64,000 nt of DNA from Deltaproteobacteria bacterium (GTDB taxonomy: Bacteria; Desulfobacterota; Desulfomonilia; UBA1062): contig JAKPDW010000038.1 of assembly GCA_029552245.1 (NCBI GenBank), forward strand, positions 49,498 through 113,497, given 5' to 3'. Shown piece after piece: positions 14,340 to 24,456 of this stretch (positions within the stretch are counted from its first letter, which is position 1; every line of letters starts with the position of its first letter). Position numbers and translations under genes: made by a program. The notes beneath the pieces are model-generated. The model did no database searches. It had not been told where the DNA came from and saw only the letters and a list, made by a program, of their open reading frames with translations.

Positions 14340-15149
14340 ATGATGACACAAACGGTCATGTCACGCAAGGAAGACATGCTGGCTTTCGCTGTCGATCTCG
14401 CACAGAAGGCCGCCCTGATGGCACTCCACGGCGCACGGGACATGGAAGGCGTCGAGGTCTCCATGAAGTCGCCCACGGAGGTGGTCACGAGCATCGACAG
14501 GAAGCTGGAGGAGTTCATCGTCGAGAGCATTGCCCGCAGATATCCCGGGCACGGGATCGTGGCAGAAGAGGACACGTCAAGGGGAGTGGGTCAAAGCCAC
14601 ACGTGGTTCGTCGATCCCCTCGACGGGACCAACAATTTCGTGCGCGGGATACCCTTCTATGGTACGTCGATCGCCCTTGCGATCGACGGGAAGCCACACC
14701 TCGGGGTATGCGCCCTTCCTGTCACTGGAGAGATCTTCTGGGCGCAATCAGGGTGCGGGGCCTTCGCGAACGGAGAGAAGATACGGGTGTCGAACACCGC
14801 CTTCCTCAAGGAGGCGATCGTGGCGGTGGGTCTTCCCGTGCTCCAGGGCGGTCACACCGGGCCACTCGAACGTCTGGTCAAGCTGGTTCCCGGGGTCCGC
14901 GGGATCAGGAGGCTCGGATCAGCGGCGCTTGACTTCTGCCTGGTCGCAAGCGGAAGGCTCGACGCCTTGTGGGAGGAGGGGCTCAAGCCATGGGATGTAG
15001 CGGCCGGAGCCGTGATCCTCTCGGAGGCAGGCGGCGTCGTTACCCGCGTTGACGGAAGCCGGTTTGACCTGTACAAGGGGGATGTGGTTGGCGGAAACGA
15101 GGCCATGAACAGGTCGGTCCTTGCATCGTTCGGCGTCGCACGATGGTAG
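14340..15149 (+). CDS. Inositol monophosphatase family protein
   Basis: FVDPLDGTNNFVRGIPFYGTSIAL; KPWDVAAGAVILSEAGGVVT. Confidence 0.92.
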   Translation: MMTQTVMSRKEDMLAFAVDLAQKAALMALHGARDMEGVEVSMKSPTEVVTSIDRKLEEFIVESIARRYPGHGIVAEEDTSRGVGQSHTWFVDPLDGTNNFVRGIPFYGTSIALAIDGKPHLGVCALPVTGEIFWAQSGCGAFANGEKIRVSNTAFLKEAIVAVGLPVLQGGHTGPLERLVKLVPGVRGIRRLGSAALDFCLVASGRLDALWEEGLKPWDVAAGAVILSEAGGVVTRVDGSRFDLYKGDVVGGNEAMNRSVLASFGVARW

Positions 15150-15943
15150 ATTCTCACAATCACATTCATTTCAGGGAGTTCAGGAAGGATCTCGACGAGG
15201 TCCTTGGACGGGCGGTGAGCGCCGGTCTTACGGCAATGCTCACCGTAGGGATAGACCCGAAAGACAGCAAGGTGGCGGTAGCCATGGCTTCGTCGAACGA
15301 GCTCGTCTATGCCTCCGTGGGTATTCATCCTCAGATGGCATCGCGTTTTGGGCCGGATGACGTGTACCGGCTCGAGGGTCTCTGCACTCCCAGGACCCTC
15401 GCCGTAGGGGAGACGGGGTTCGATCTCTATCGCTCACCCCAGACCAGAAACGAACAGGAAGAGATCTTCAAGGCCCACATCGTCCTCGCGAAAAGGCTCG
15501 GCCTTCTGCTCGTCATCCATGATCGCGACGCACACGACGAGACCGTGGCGGTGCTCGACGAGTCTGAAGGATGGGATGCCGGCGGGGTTTTCCACTGCTT
15601 CTCCGGTGACGTCGAGCTTGCCAGGAAGGTGGTGGAAAACGGTTTCCTCGTGTCGATCCCAGGCGTCGTCACCTATCATAACGCCGACAAGCTCAAGGAT
15701 GTCGTGCGTGACATACCCTTGGAGGCCTTGCTCGTGGAGACGGACGCCCCATACCTTGCCCCGGTACCCATGAGAGGAAAGAGGAACGAGCCTTCTTTCG
15801 TAAGGCACGCGGTTGAGGAGATCGCCAGGATCAAGGGCGTCTCGGCCCAAGACGTTGCACGTGTAACTTCCGATAATTTCAAAAGGGTTTTCTTCAAACG
15901 CGCAAGAGGTGCAGAAGGCGACCATGAGAGGGTGCACTCCTGA
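15143..15943 (+). CDS. tatD: TatD-family metal-dependent hydrolase/DNase
   Basis: DSHNHIHF; VGETGFDLYR; HCFSGDVELARK; LVETDAPYLAPVPMRGKRNEPSFV. Confidence 0.94.
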   Translation: MVDSHNHIHFREFRKDLDEVLGRAVSAGLTAMLTVGIDPKDSKVAVAMASSNELVYASVGIHPQMASRFGPDDVYRLEGLCTPRTLAVGETGFDLYRSPQTRNEQEEIFKAHIVLAKRLGLLLVIHDRDAHDETVAVLDESEGWDAGGVFHCFSGDVELARKVVENGFLVSIPGVVTYHNADKLKDVVRDIPLEALLVETDAPYLAPVPMRGKRNEPSFVRHAVEEIARIKGVSAQDVARVTSDNFKRVFFKRARGAEGDHERVHS

Positions 15944-16028
15944 AGATCCATGGTGCGACCGCAGGCAGGGATGGCCGTTGCATGACCCTGTCGTGTGATC
16001 GCCGTCTCTTATGCTGGAGGGAAAGGCC

Positions 16029-16427
16029 ATGATCAAGCGACTCGAACTCAAGACGTCGGCGCGCACGCAGCTCGTTGACATCACGGCCCAGGTCAAGGGG
16101 ATACTCCGCAACGAGAACATCACCTCTGGTATGGCATTCGTCTACGTGCCGCACACCACCTGCGGCATCACCATCAACGAAAACGCTGATCCAAGCGTGA
16201 AGGACGATATCCTGCGCTGTCTGGAAAGACTCGTTCCCCAGGGCGACCATTACCGTCACGCAGAGGGAAACGCCGATGCCCACATCAAGGCGACCCTTGT
16301 CGGTTCGAGCGTCGCCCTCATCATCGAGGGCGGAGCGCCCGTCTTGGGCCAGTGGCAGGCTATCTACCTGGCGGAATTCGACGGCCCCCGAAAGAGATCC
16401 GTTCTCGTGAAGATCATGACGAGTTGA
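16029..16427 (+). CDS. YjbQ family protein (secondary thiamine-phosphate synthase-like)
   Basis: FVYVPHTTCGITINENADPSVKDDI; HAEGNADAHIKATLVGSS; GQWQAIYLAEFDGPRKRSVLVK. Confidence 0.92.
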   Translation: MIKRLELKTSARTQLVDITAQVKGILRNENITSGMAFVYVPHTTCGITINENADPSVKDDILRCLERLVPQGDHYRHAEGNADAHIKATLVGSSVALIIEGGAPVLGQWQAIYLAEFDGPRKRSVLVKIMTS

Positions 16428-16733
16428 ACCCCTGGCGCGCCCGCCTTCTCGACGCGATCGCCCGGAAGACGGGAAACGCCGGAAACGATCAATGGCGTGC
16501 GTCTTCACGTCGAGGAGCGTCTCTTGCCCTGATCCATCGCGCAGGAGGGGCACGGATGAGGTGCTCGAACACGAAAGGCATTCAACGCGTACGCACGGCG
16601 TGACGGACCGCCCTGATCGATCCGGACCCTGCCCACGGTGCGCCCCCGGGTACCGTGATGAAGACCGCGGAGAACCGGCCCTTTTCCTTTTGACCGAGAC
16701 AGGGCCTGTTCCTTCCCCGCACAGAAGAGCGCC

Positions 16734-16763
16734 TTGACAAGACGAGAAAACGTGATCTATTAC
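16734..16763 (+). promoter_or_regulatory. Sigma-70-like promoter of tRNA-Gly
   Basis: TTGACA - 18 nt - TATTAC, 11 nt upstream of the tRNA 5' end. Confidence 0.65.
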
Positions 16764-16774
16764 ATGGATTCAGT

Positions 16775-16850
16775 GCGGGCATAGCTCAGTTGGTAGAGTG
16801 TCAGCTTCCCAAGCTGAATGTCGCGGGTTCGAATCCCGTTGCCCGCTCCA
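16775..16850 (+). tRNA. tRNA-Gly (CCC anticodon)
   Basis: gcgggcatagctcagttggtagagtgtcagcTTCCCAAgctgaatgtcgcgggttcgaatcccgttgcccgctcca: intact cloverleaf, anticodon CCC, encoded CCA. Confidence 0.95.
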
Positions 16851-16893
16851 GCGTGTCACAAGGCACGTAAAACGTGAGGAGAAGGAGGCGGAG

Positions 16894-16918
16894 AAGTGGG
16901 CAATTGCCCACTTTTTTG
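16894..16918 (+). terminator. Rho-independent terminator after tRNA-Gly
   Basis: Perfect palindrome aagtgggcaattgcccactt followed by a T-run. Confidence 0.8.
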
Positions 16919-16929
16919 TTTCGTAAAAC

Positions 16930-17361
16930 ATGTCGGAAAGAGAAATGATCGCGATGCTCACCGACTTGGTGAAGCCGGAGTTGGCCATGATGGGCTTCGA
17001 GCTCATCGAGCTCGAGTATGCAGGCAAGACGCTCCGGATCGTCATAGACCGCCCGGGCGGGGTGTCCATGGACGACTGCGTGTCTGTCACCAGGAGAATC
17101 GGCATGGTCCTCGACGCCAGCGACCCGATATCCTCCTCCTACAGGCTCGAGGTGTCTTCGCCGGGTCTTACCAGGAGGATCAAGGCCCCTTGGGAGTACG
17201 ATCATTTCTCAGGAAGAAAGGTCAGGGTGCAGACCGTTTCGGGAAGCACGGTGAGGGGTACCATCAAGGGCCTCGATGGGGATCGGGTCGCATTGGTGGT
17301 CGACGGAGTGGAAACCTCCTTGGGGCTTGACGAGATACTCAAGGCCAATCTTGATTTCTAG
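16930..17361 (+). CDS. rimP: Ribosome maturation factor RimP
   Basis: LELIELEYAGKTLRIVIDRPGGVSMDDCVSVTRRI; YRLEVSSPGLTRRIK; upstream of nusA. Confidence 0.95.
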   Translation: MSEREMIAMLTDLVKPELAMMGFELIELEYAGKTLRIVIDRPGGVSMDDCVSVTRRIGMVLDASDPISSSYRLEVSSPGLTRRIKAPWEYDHFSGRKVRVQTVSGSTVRGTIKGLDGDRVALVVDGVETSLGLDEILKANLDF

Positions 17362-17370
17362 GGAGTGGGT

Positions 17371-18624
17371 ATGGTTCTGAACCTATCGAAAGTCATCGAG
17401 CTCATCGTCAAAGAGAAGGGGCTTCGCAGAGAAGACCTCGTAAGAGTTGTGGAAGAGGCGGTACAGAACGCTGCCAAGAAGGTATTCGGGGATTACGACA
17501 ACATCGAGGCCCACTACAACTCGGAGCTGGACGAGGTCGAAGTCTTCCAGTTCAAGGTCGTCACCGACCAGGACGACTTCGATCCGAATTTCGAGATCCC
17601 CCTCAAGAAGGCCAGGGAGCTCGATCCATCGTGCCAAATCGGGGACGAGCTCGGGGAGAAGCTCGATGCCTCCAAGCTCGGGAGGATAGCGGCACAGAGC
17701 GCCAAGCAGGTGATCGTGCAAAAGGTCAAGGAGGTTGAGAGGGACGCCATCTACAACGAGTTCATCGGCTACAAGGGCGAGATCGTCTCCGGGTTCGTCC
17801 ATCGGTTCGACAGGAGGGATGCGATCGTGAGCCTGGGCAAGGCCGAGGCCGTCCTGGAGGAAAAAGAGCAGATCCCTGGCGAGGTGCTCCGCAGGGGAGA
17901 CCGCGTACAGGCCTTGGTCCTGGATGTGACCAAGTCCCCCAAATCGCAACACCTGATCAAGCTTTCGAGGACACATCCCAGGTTCCTCCACAAACTGTAC
18001 GAGATGGAGGTCCCCGAGGTGGCCGAGGGTGTTGTGGAAATCGTGGCCATCGCGCGCGAGCCGGGCGTGAGGGCCAAGATCGCGGTCCGTTCGCACGACC
18101 CCAAGGTTGACCCGGTGGGCACCTGTGTGGGAGTGAGGGGGGCCAGGGTCCAGAACGTGATCCAGGAGCTCAAGGGGGAGCGGCAGGATATCGTCGTGTG
18201 GGCCGAGGATCCGGTCCACTTCGTGTGCAACGCGTTGGCCCCGGCACGCGCCCAGAAGGTCATCGTGGACAAGGCAGGCAAGAGCATGGACGTGGTGGTG
18301 GCGGAGGACCAGCTCAGCCTCGCCATCGGCAGGAAGGGGCAGAACGTGCGGCTCGTTGCCAAGCTGACGGGCTGGAAGATCGACGTGCGGTCGGAAGGGT
18401 CTGAAGTGGTGGTCTCTTCCGAGGACAAGAAATCCATAGAGCGCCTGGCCGACGGCGAGATCGATCACAGCGTGGTGGAGGTCCTCATGGATGCAGGGTA
18501 TAAGACCTTGGACGATCTCGCGAAGGCGAAGGAAGAGGATCTGATAGAGTTCGAGGGGATCGACGAGGCCCTTGCGAAAAAGATCATCGAACGTGCGAGC
18601 GCGGTGGGGGCAGGTGAGGCGTAG
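17371..18624 (+). CDS. nusA: Transcription termination/antitermination protein NusA
   Basis: S1/KH architecture; DPVGTCVGVRGARVQNVIQELKGE; LSLAIGRKGQNVRLVAKLTGWKID. Confidence 0.97.
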   Translation: MVLNLSKVIELIVKEKGLRREDLVRVVEEAVQNAAKKVFGDYDNIEAHYNSELDEVEVFQFKVVTDQDDFDPNFEIPLKKARELDPSCQIGDELGEKLDASKLGRIAAQSAKQVIVQKVKEVERDAIYNEFIGYKGEIVSGFVHRFDRRDAIVSLGKAEAVLEEKEQIPGEVLRRGDRVQALVLDVTKSPKSQHLIKLSRTHPRFLHKLYEMEVPEVAEGVVEIVAIAREPGVRAKIAVRSHDPKVDPVGTCVGVRGARVQNVIQELKGERQDIVVWAEDPVHFVCNALAPARAQKVIVDKAGKSMDVVVAEDQLSLAIGRKGQNVRLVAKLTGWKIDVRSEGSEVVVSSEDKKSIERLADGEIDHSVVEVLMDAGYKTLDDLAKAKEEDLIEFEGIDEALAKKIIERASAVGAGEA

Positions 18625-19165
18625 ATCCGGACCCATCAGACAGTGTGTGGGGTGCTACAAGGTGTCTTCGAAAAGCGAGCTCATCAGGTTCGTGACCCGA
18701 GGCCCGTCAGGGGTCGTGTTCGACGAACGGCAAACGATGCCAGGGAGGGGTTTCTATCTCTGTCCATCCAGGGAGTGCTTCATGGCAGCGCCGCGAAACA
18801 AGCGAGCCAGGGGCGCCATCTCCTCGAGCCAAGCCGCGCAATGGCTCTTTCACCGTGTCCTGGACGAGCTTGCCGGCTCCCTCAGGGAGATGCTCCGCGG
18901 GTGTGGGCACGCGGGGAGGCATACCGAGGGAGAGGGATCGTCCAGGGTCGCCGGGGCCGTCATCGTCGCCGGGGCAGCCCCTGGAGACGTGGACCTGGCG
19001 CCGCCTGATCGTGAGCCAGGCCCCACGGCCCCGGTGTACACGATCCCGAAAGACATCCTGGGGGATCGGCCTATGGTGGTTATTGACGACAAGGCGCCGG
19101 GATTCAAGGCGTTGATCAGGACAGTTCGACTGTACGAGCGTTTGTGTTCCGGGGGGCGATCATGA
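18614..19165 (+). CDS. YlxR/RnpM (DUF448) family protein with C-terminal extension
   Basis: RQCVGCYKVSSKSELIRFV and PGRGFYLCPSRECF are YlxR signatures; GTG start overlapping nusA stop. Confidence 0.8.
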   Translation: MRRRSGPIRQCVGCYKVSSKSELIRFVTRGPSGVVFDERQTMPGRGFYLCPSRECFMAAPRNKRARGAISSSQAAQWLFHRVLDELAGSLREMLRGCGHAGRHTEGEGSSRVAGAVIVAGAAPGDVDLAPPDREPGPTAPVYTIPKDILGDRPMVVIDDKAPGFKALIRTVRLYERLCSGGRS

Positions 19166-21873
19166 CGACGAAGAAGATGAGGGTTTTTGAACTGGCCAAA
19201 GAGCTTTCCCTGGAGTCCAAGGACCTCCTGCGTATTGCCAAGGACCTCGCCATATCGGCCGACAACCCCATGAGCGTGCTCGATGTCCATGACGTGGAGC
19301 GGATCAAGAAGAGGATAGAGAGGGAGACCCAAAAGAAAGAAGAACCGCAGGTCCAGGAGGTGTACGAAGAGAAGCGCGTGAGCACGACCGTGATCCGGCG
19401 CAGGGTGAAGGCCGCGCAGCCCCCTGAACAGGTCGCAGCGCAACAGGCATCCCCGGCCGAGCAAGAAGCGGCCACGCCGGAAACCCCGGAAGCCCGCGAG
19501 GCCCCGGAGAAGGCCCCGGAAGCGAAGAAGCCCGCGCGCAAGCGGGAGGCCCCTCAAAAGGAGAGGCCCCTGGCTGCCGGAGTGGATACAGCGCCTCCTC
19601 CGGCAAAGGAGGAAGCCGTTTTGACGGCGGAGGTGGAGCTGCCCGGTATCGTCGAGGCCCCGGCCTCTCAGGCCGCGCCCGAGGAGGTGCGGGCTGAGAC
19701 CGAGGCGCCCCCCGAGATGGTCCAGGAGACTGCTGCAGAGAAGGAGGCGGCAAAGGCGAAGAAGAAGGAAGCGCCCGTCATCGTCCCACCCCTCGGACTG
19801 TCGCCCGAGGAGCTCGAGAAGAAGGAAGCCCCGAAAGAGATAAAGAAAAAAGAAAAGAAAAAGGGGAAGAGGCCTCTCAAGGTGGTTGAGCTCCTCGATG
19901 AGGAAGTGGGGGTCGAGGAGGAGATCCTGCCTGCAAAGGCCGCCGTGCCGGCGGCTGTCGAGCCGGAAAAGGCGGACGAGCCGGCCGTCATGGAGGTTTA
20001 CACCCAGGTGGACCTCTACGGTGCAGGGAGGGGTCCTGCGGGAAAACGCCTGAAGAAGAAGAAGGACAAGCGCGGGGTTGGGCCAGCTCAACCGGCGAGG
20101 AAGAAGAAGCTTCGCATAGGTGACACCATCACGGTTGCGAACCTCGCCAAGGAGATGGGCCTGAAGGTGTCGGAGGTGATCAAGACCCTCATGGGCATGG
20201 GGGTAATGGCGAGCCAGAACCAGTACATATCCTCCGAGGAGGCCATCCTGGCGGCGTCCGAGCTGGGCTTCGAGGTAGAAGAAGCCAAAGACGAGATCCA
20301 CGAGGAATTCTTCGCGGAACCCGTCTACGAAGAAGAGGCCTATGCGGCCAGGCCGCCCGTCGTCACCGTCATGGGGCACGTCGACCACGGGAAGACCTCG
20401 CTTCTCGATGCCATCCGATCGGAGAACGTCATTGATACCGAATTCGGCGGTATCACCCAGCACATCGGCGCCTACCAGGCGCATTGCAAGGGCAGGCTCA
20501 TTACGTTCATAGACACCCCGGGGCACGAGGCGTTCACCTCGATGCGTTCGAGGGGCGCCCAGGTGACGGACTTCGTTGTCCTGGTGGTCGCGGCCGATGA
20601 CGGGGTGATGGACCAAACGAGGGAGGCCATAAACCACGCGAGGGCGGCCAAAATCCCCATACTGGTCGCGGTGAACAAGATCGACAAGCCGAACGCCAAT
20701 CCCACTCGGGTCCGGGAGCAGCTCTCCGAGCTCGGCCTCGTCCCGGAGGAGTGGGGCGGGGATACCATCTTCGTGGATGTTTCAGCCAAGAAGCACGAGG
20801 GCATCGAGGACCTCCTCGAGATGATACTCCTGCAGGCGGACATGATGGACATAAAGGCCAGGAAAGGTGGCCCCGCCCGCGGCGTCGTGCTCGAATCGAA
20901 GCTCGACAAGAACCGAGGCCCGATGTGCACCCTCCTCATCCAGCAGGGGGTGCTCAAGAAGGGCGACATCTTCATCATCGGCACCAAGTGGGGCAAGGCC
21001 AGGGCCATGTACGACTTCAGGGGGAACCCCATCGAGGAGGCTCAGCCCGCGGCGCCCGTGGAAATCATCGGGTTGATGGAACCGCCTTCCGCAGGCGATA
21101 CCATGTTCGTGGTGCCGAGCGAGAAGAAGGCCAAGGAGATCGTCGAGTATCTCCAGAACAAGGAGATGGTATCGAGGCTCCAGGCGCCCGAGCAGAAGCC
21201 CCAGGTCACCCTGGAGGATCTCTACTCGCAGGTGCAGGAAGGGAAGATCAAGGATCTCAACCTCATCGTCAAGGGGGACGTACACGGCACCGTCGAGGCG
21301 ATCGTGAGCTCGGTGAAGGGCATCGACACCTCGGGCCACGACATCAGGATCAATGTGATCCACTCGGCGGTCGGGGGTATCACCGAGAACGACGTGCTCC
21401 TCGCCTCCACGTCGTCGGCGATCATCGTCGGGTTCAACGTGAGGCCGGAGACCAAGGCCAGGGACCTGGCGAAGAAGCACAAGGTCGAGATCAAGCTTTA
21501 CACCGTCATCTACGACCTCATCGAGGACATCAAGCAGGCGCTCAGGGGTATGCTGGAGCCCGTCTACAGGGAGGTGGTCCTCGGCCGCGCGGAGGTGAGG
21601 GAGATATTCAAGATACCCAAGGTGGGGGTCGTCGCCGGGTGCATGGTCACTGAAGGCACCATCCAACGGACGTCGAGCGTCAGGCTCCTCAGGGACAACG
21701 TCATCGTCCACGAGGGGAAGGTGGATTCGCTCAGGCGGTTCAAGGATGACGTCCGCGAGGTCCAGATGGGCTACGAGTGCGGTATCGGGCTCGGCGGGTA
21801 CAACGACATAAAGGTGGGGGATGTCATCGAGGCCTTCACCATGGAGAAGGTGGAGACGACAAGCTCGTGGTGA
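19162..21873 (+). CDS. infB: Translation initiation factor IF-2
   Basis: VTVMGHVDHGKTSLLDAIR; FIDTPGHEAFTSMRSRGAQ; VNKIDKP. Confidence 0.98.
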   Translation: MTTKKMRVFELAKELSLESKDLLRIAKDLAISADNPMSVLDVHDVERIKKRIERETQKKEEPQVQEVYEEKRVSTTVIRRRVKAAQPPEQVAAQQASPAEQEAATPETPEAREAPEKAPEAKKPARKREAPQKERPLAAGVDTAPPPAKEEAVLTAEVELPGIVEAPASQAAPEEVRAETEAPPEMVQETAAEKEAAKAKKKEAPVIVPPLGLSPEELEKKEAPKEIKKKEKKKGKRPLKVVELLDEEVGVEEEILPAKAAVPAAVEPEKADEPAVMEVYTQVDLYGAGRGPAGKRLKKKKDKRGVGPAQPARKKKLRIGDTITVANLAKEMGLKVSEVIKTLMGMGVMASQNQYISSEEAILAASELGFEVEEAKDEIHEEFFAEPVYEEEAYAARPPVVTVMGHVDHGKTSLLDAIRSENVIDTEFGGITQHIGAYQAHCKGRLITFIDTPGHEAFTSMRSRGAQVTDFVVLVVAADDGVMDQTREAINHARAAKIPILVAVNKIDKPNANPTRVREQLSELGLVPEEWGGDTIFVDVSAKKHEGIEDLLEMILLQADMMDIKARKGGPARGVVLESKLDKNRGPMCTLLIQQGVLKKGDIFIIGTKWGKARAMYDFRGNPIEEAQPAAPVEIIGLMEPPSAGDTMFVVPSEKKAKEIVEYLQNKEMVSRLQAPEQKPQVTLEDLYSQVQEGKIKDLNLIVKGDVHGTVEAIVSSVKGIDTSGHDIRINVIHSAVGGITENDVLLASTSSAIIVGFNVRPETKARDLAKKHKVEIKLYTVIYDLIEDIKQALRGMLEPVYREVVLGRAEVREIFKIPKVGVVAGCMVTEGTIQRTSSVRLLRDNVIVHEGKVDSLRRFKDDVREVQMGYECGIGLGGYNDIKVGDVIEAFTMEKVETTSSW

Positions 21874-22151
21874 TCGCGGCGCTGGAAGTTCGTCTCAGGA
21901 TACCGGGTGCGCATTCCCTCAAGGAGAAGCGCAGGGTGATCAAGTCCATGAAGGACAGGTTCGCCAAGCTGAACCTCTCCGTCTCCGAGGTGGACGACAA
22001 CGACAAGTGGCAGTCGGCTGTCCTGGGGTTGGCCCTCGTCACGAACGACGCGGGATTCGCGAGCTCGGTCATGGACAGGGTCATCCTCGACATGGAGGAT
22101 GCATACGAGGCCGAGATGGTAGACGTGAAGCGGGAGATCATCCACCTATGA
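21867..22151 (+). CDS. DUF503 (YlxP-like) family protein
   Basis: VVIAALEVRLRIPGAHSLKEKRRVIKSMKDRFAKLNLSVSEVDDNDKWQSAVLGLALV; conserved position between infB and rbfA; GTG start. Confidence 0.88.
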   Translation: MVIAALEVRLRIPGAHSLKEKRRVIKSMKDRFAKLNLSVSEVDDNDKWQSAVLGLALVTNDAGFASSVMDRVILDMEDAYEAEMVDVKREIIHL

Positions 22152-22513
22152 AGGTCGTGAGGCTGCGCCAGGCCAGGGTGGGCGACCTGGTGGGACGGAC
22201 CATTGCAGAACTCATCCAGAAAAAGGTCAAGGACCCGCGGCTGGAGGGGGTGACCATAACCGGGGCGGACGTGAGCGTCGACCTGAAGGCGGCTCGCATC
22301 TACTTCTGCGTTATGGACAGAGAGAGGAAGGGATCCGTTCTCGAGGGTCTCGCGAGTGCCGCCGGGTACCTCCGCAGGGAACTGGGGAGGGAACTCCACA
22401 TGAAGGCCGTCCCCTCCCTGAGCTTCGCTTACGACGAGTCGTTCGATCACGGGGCGAGGATCGACGAGATTCTCGATTCCTTGGCATCGCACCAAGACGA
22501 CGGAAAGGAATGA
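22148..22513 (+). CDS. rbfA: 30S ribosome-binding factor RbfA
   Basis: IAELIQKKVKDPRLEGVTITGADVSVDLKAARIYF; PSLSFAYDESFDHGARIDEIL. Confidence 0.94.
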   Translation: MKVVRLRQARVGDLVGRTIAELIQKKVKDPRLEGVTITGADVSVDLKAARIYFCVMDRERKGSVLEGLASAAGYLRRELGRELHMKAVPSLSFAYDESFDHGARIDEILDSLASHQDDGKE

Positions 22514-22526
22514 ATCGGCGCCTGGA

Positions 22527-23462
22527 ATGGAGATGAAGTCCAAGATCGCGCGCATCCTCAGAGAACGCGACTCGTTCGAGATCCTCACTCACGTGCAGCC
22601 GGACGAGGACGCCGTTGGGTCCACCCGGGCCTTGGGGCTCGCCCTCCAAGCCATGGGAAAGGCCGTCGACATCGTGTACCCGGACCCTGTTCCCCGATCG
22701 CTGGATTTTACCGAGGCGCCCATACGGGCAGACGGAACCAACCCCGCGGTTTCCATCGTCGTGGATCTTTCAGACCCCGTCTTGCTCGGGGGCGTGAACC
22801 CCCGTGGAGAGGTGATCGTCATAGACCACCACAGGGGAGAGGGTCTCTTCGGTGCTTTCCGCTGGATCGATCCGACACGGTCGTCCTCGGCGGAGATGGT
22901 CTACGAACTCTTGTGCACCCTCGAAACGGACATAACGCCGGCTATCGCGACGAACCTGTACATGGGCCTCTTCGGGGATACGGGGGGGTTCATGCACGCG
23001 AACACCACGAAGGAGGTCTTCGGCATCGCCCATGACCTGGTTTCCAAGGGCGCGGACCCCCATGCGGTGGCGTACCGGATCAAGAAGACGAGGGCCCTTG
23101 CCTTCTACAAGCTCTTGTGTGCCGCGGTCAATCGGCTGGTCATCAGGGACCGGGTGCTCGCGAGCTACGTCACCCACGAGGAGATCACGCGTTTCGGGGC
23201 CAGGGCCGAGGACACATCCGGGATCGTGGAGGAGATGGCCTCCCTGGACGGGGTGGATCTCGTGATCTTTCTCAAGGAAGTCTCCCGCGGAACGATCAAG
23301 GCCTCTCTGAGGAGCAGGGTGAAGGATGCGGCCCTCAACACGGCGGCCGCTTTCGGCGGGGGAGGCCATGGGCTCGCCGCTGGGTGTACCCTCAGCGGAA
23401 CCCCCGAGGCTGTGGTAGTGGAGATGATCGAGGAAGGTGTCAAGTGGGTTCGGACGGCATAG
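22527..23462 (+). CDS. DHH/DHHA1 phosphoesterase, NrnA-like
   Basis: THVQPDEDAVGS; VIDHHRGEG; GLFGDTGGFMHANT; AAFGGGGHGLAAGCT. Confidence 0.92.
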   Translation: MEMKSKIARILRERDSFEILTHVQPDEDAVGSTRALGLALQAMGKAVDIVYPDPVPRSLDFTEAPIRADGTNPAVSIVVDLSDPVLLGGVNPRGEVIVIDHHRGEGLFGAFRWIDPTRSSSAEMVYELLCTLETDITPAIATNLYMGLFGDTGGFMHANTTKEVFGIAHDLVSKGADPHAVAYRIKKTRALAFYKLLCAAVNRLVIRDRVLASYVTHEEITRFGARAEDTSGIVEEMASLDGVDLVIFLKEVSRGTIKASLRSRVKDAALNTAAAFGGGGHGLAAGCTLSGTPEAVVVEMIEEGVKWVRTA

Positions 23463-24337
23463 TGCTCATAGACAAGCCCGCCGGGATCACCTCCAGGAAG
23501 GCGGTGGACAGGGTCATGGCTGCGCTGGGGGTGAAGAAAGCGGGTCACTTCGGGTCTCTCGACCCCTTTGCCACAGGGCTCTTGTGCATCGGCGTGGGGC
23601 AGGGGACGAAACTCCTCCCGTTTCTCCAGGATCATCCCAAGGAATACATCGCCCTCATCGGGTTCGAACGATTCACCGACACCGATGACATAACCGGCCA
23701 GGTTACCGCCAGCTTCGAGGGGGTGAGGGTCGACCCCGGCGGCATACGGGCTTGGTTCGACGCCAACAGGGGGACGATCAGGCAGGTGCCGCCCGTTTAT
23801 TGCGCACAGAAACACCTGGGGAAGCCGATGTACAAGCTGAAGCGGGCGAACAAGGAGGTAAGCCCCAGGCCGAAGGAAGTCCACCTGTTCGAGACAGAGA
23901 TCCTCGGGTGCGGCGATGATTGGGTGGAGGTTCGCGTGGTGTGCTCCCGCGGGACCTACATCAGGTCCATTGCGAGGGATCTGGGGACTCACTTGGGCGT
24001 TGGAGGCTATCTCAGGCGTCTCAAGCGCACGAAGAGCGAGGGGTTCTCCCTGGACGATGCCCACGCCATCGACGCCCTCGTCGCCCTGGGCGACAAGGCG
24101 GTGATACCCCTTGGAGAGGCTTTGAACATCCCCAAGGCCAGGGTGACGAAGGTCGGCGCAATGGGTATACGGGACGGCATGCCCATCCAGATCTCCTGGG
24201 TGAAAGACGACATCGAGGTCGCCCAGGGGGGGCTGGCGGCGCTCACGGACTCCGAGGGAAGCCTCCTCTGCATTGCCAGGATCCGGAGGGAAGGCGGAAT
24301 CTGGGGGTACATAGAGAGAGGCTTCAAGGTTTATTGA
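23444..24337 (+). CDS. truB: tRNA pseudouridine(55) synthase TruB
   Basis: DGIVLIDKPAGITSRKAVDRV; GHFGSLDPFATGLL catalytic Asp motif; GTG start. Confidence 0.95.
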   Translation: MGSDGIVLIDKPAGITSRKAVDRVMAALGVKKAGHFGSLDPFATGLLCIGVGQGTKLLPFLQDHPKEYIALIGFERFTDTDDITGQVTASFEGVRVDPGGIRAWFDANRGTIRQVPPVYCAQKHLGKPMYKLKRANKEVSPRPKEVHLFETEILGCGDDWVEVRVVCSRGTYIRSIARDLGTHLGVGGYLRRLKRTKSEGFSLDDAHAIDALVALGDKAVIPLGEALNIPKARVTKVGAMGIRDGMPIQISWVKDDIEVAQGGLAALTDSEGSLLCIARIRREGGIWGYIERGFKVY

Positions 24338-24456
24338 CTATTTACAGCAGAAACGAAGGTGTGGTAATGTCTCCACCTTGTTCACGGATACACGCATGCA
24401 GGAATGTCCCGTGTTCGGCGGACCAAGATCGCACCTAACGCAGGAGGAACCGAGAA

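Noticed and set aside
16770-17105. 111-aa minus ORF containing GQRDSNPRHSAWEADTLPTELCP
   Set aside because: This is the characteristic spurious translation across the antisense of tRNA-Gly.
18850-20637. 595-aa minus-strand ORF antisense to ylxR/infB
   Set aside because: Long antisense frame typical of GC-rich genes; low-complexity Leu/Arg/His translation; infB on the opposite strand is unambiguous.
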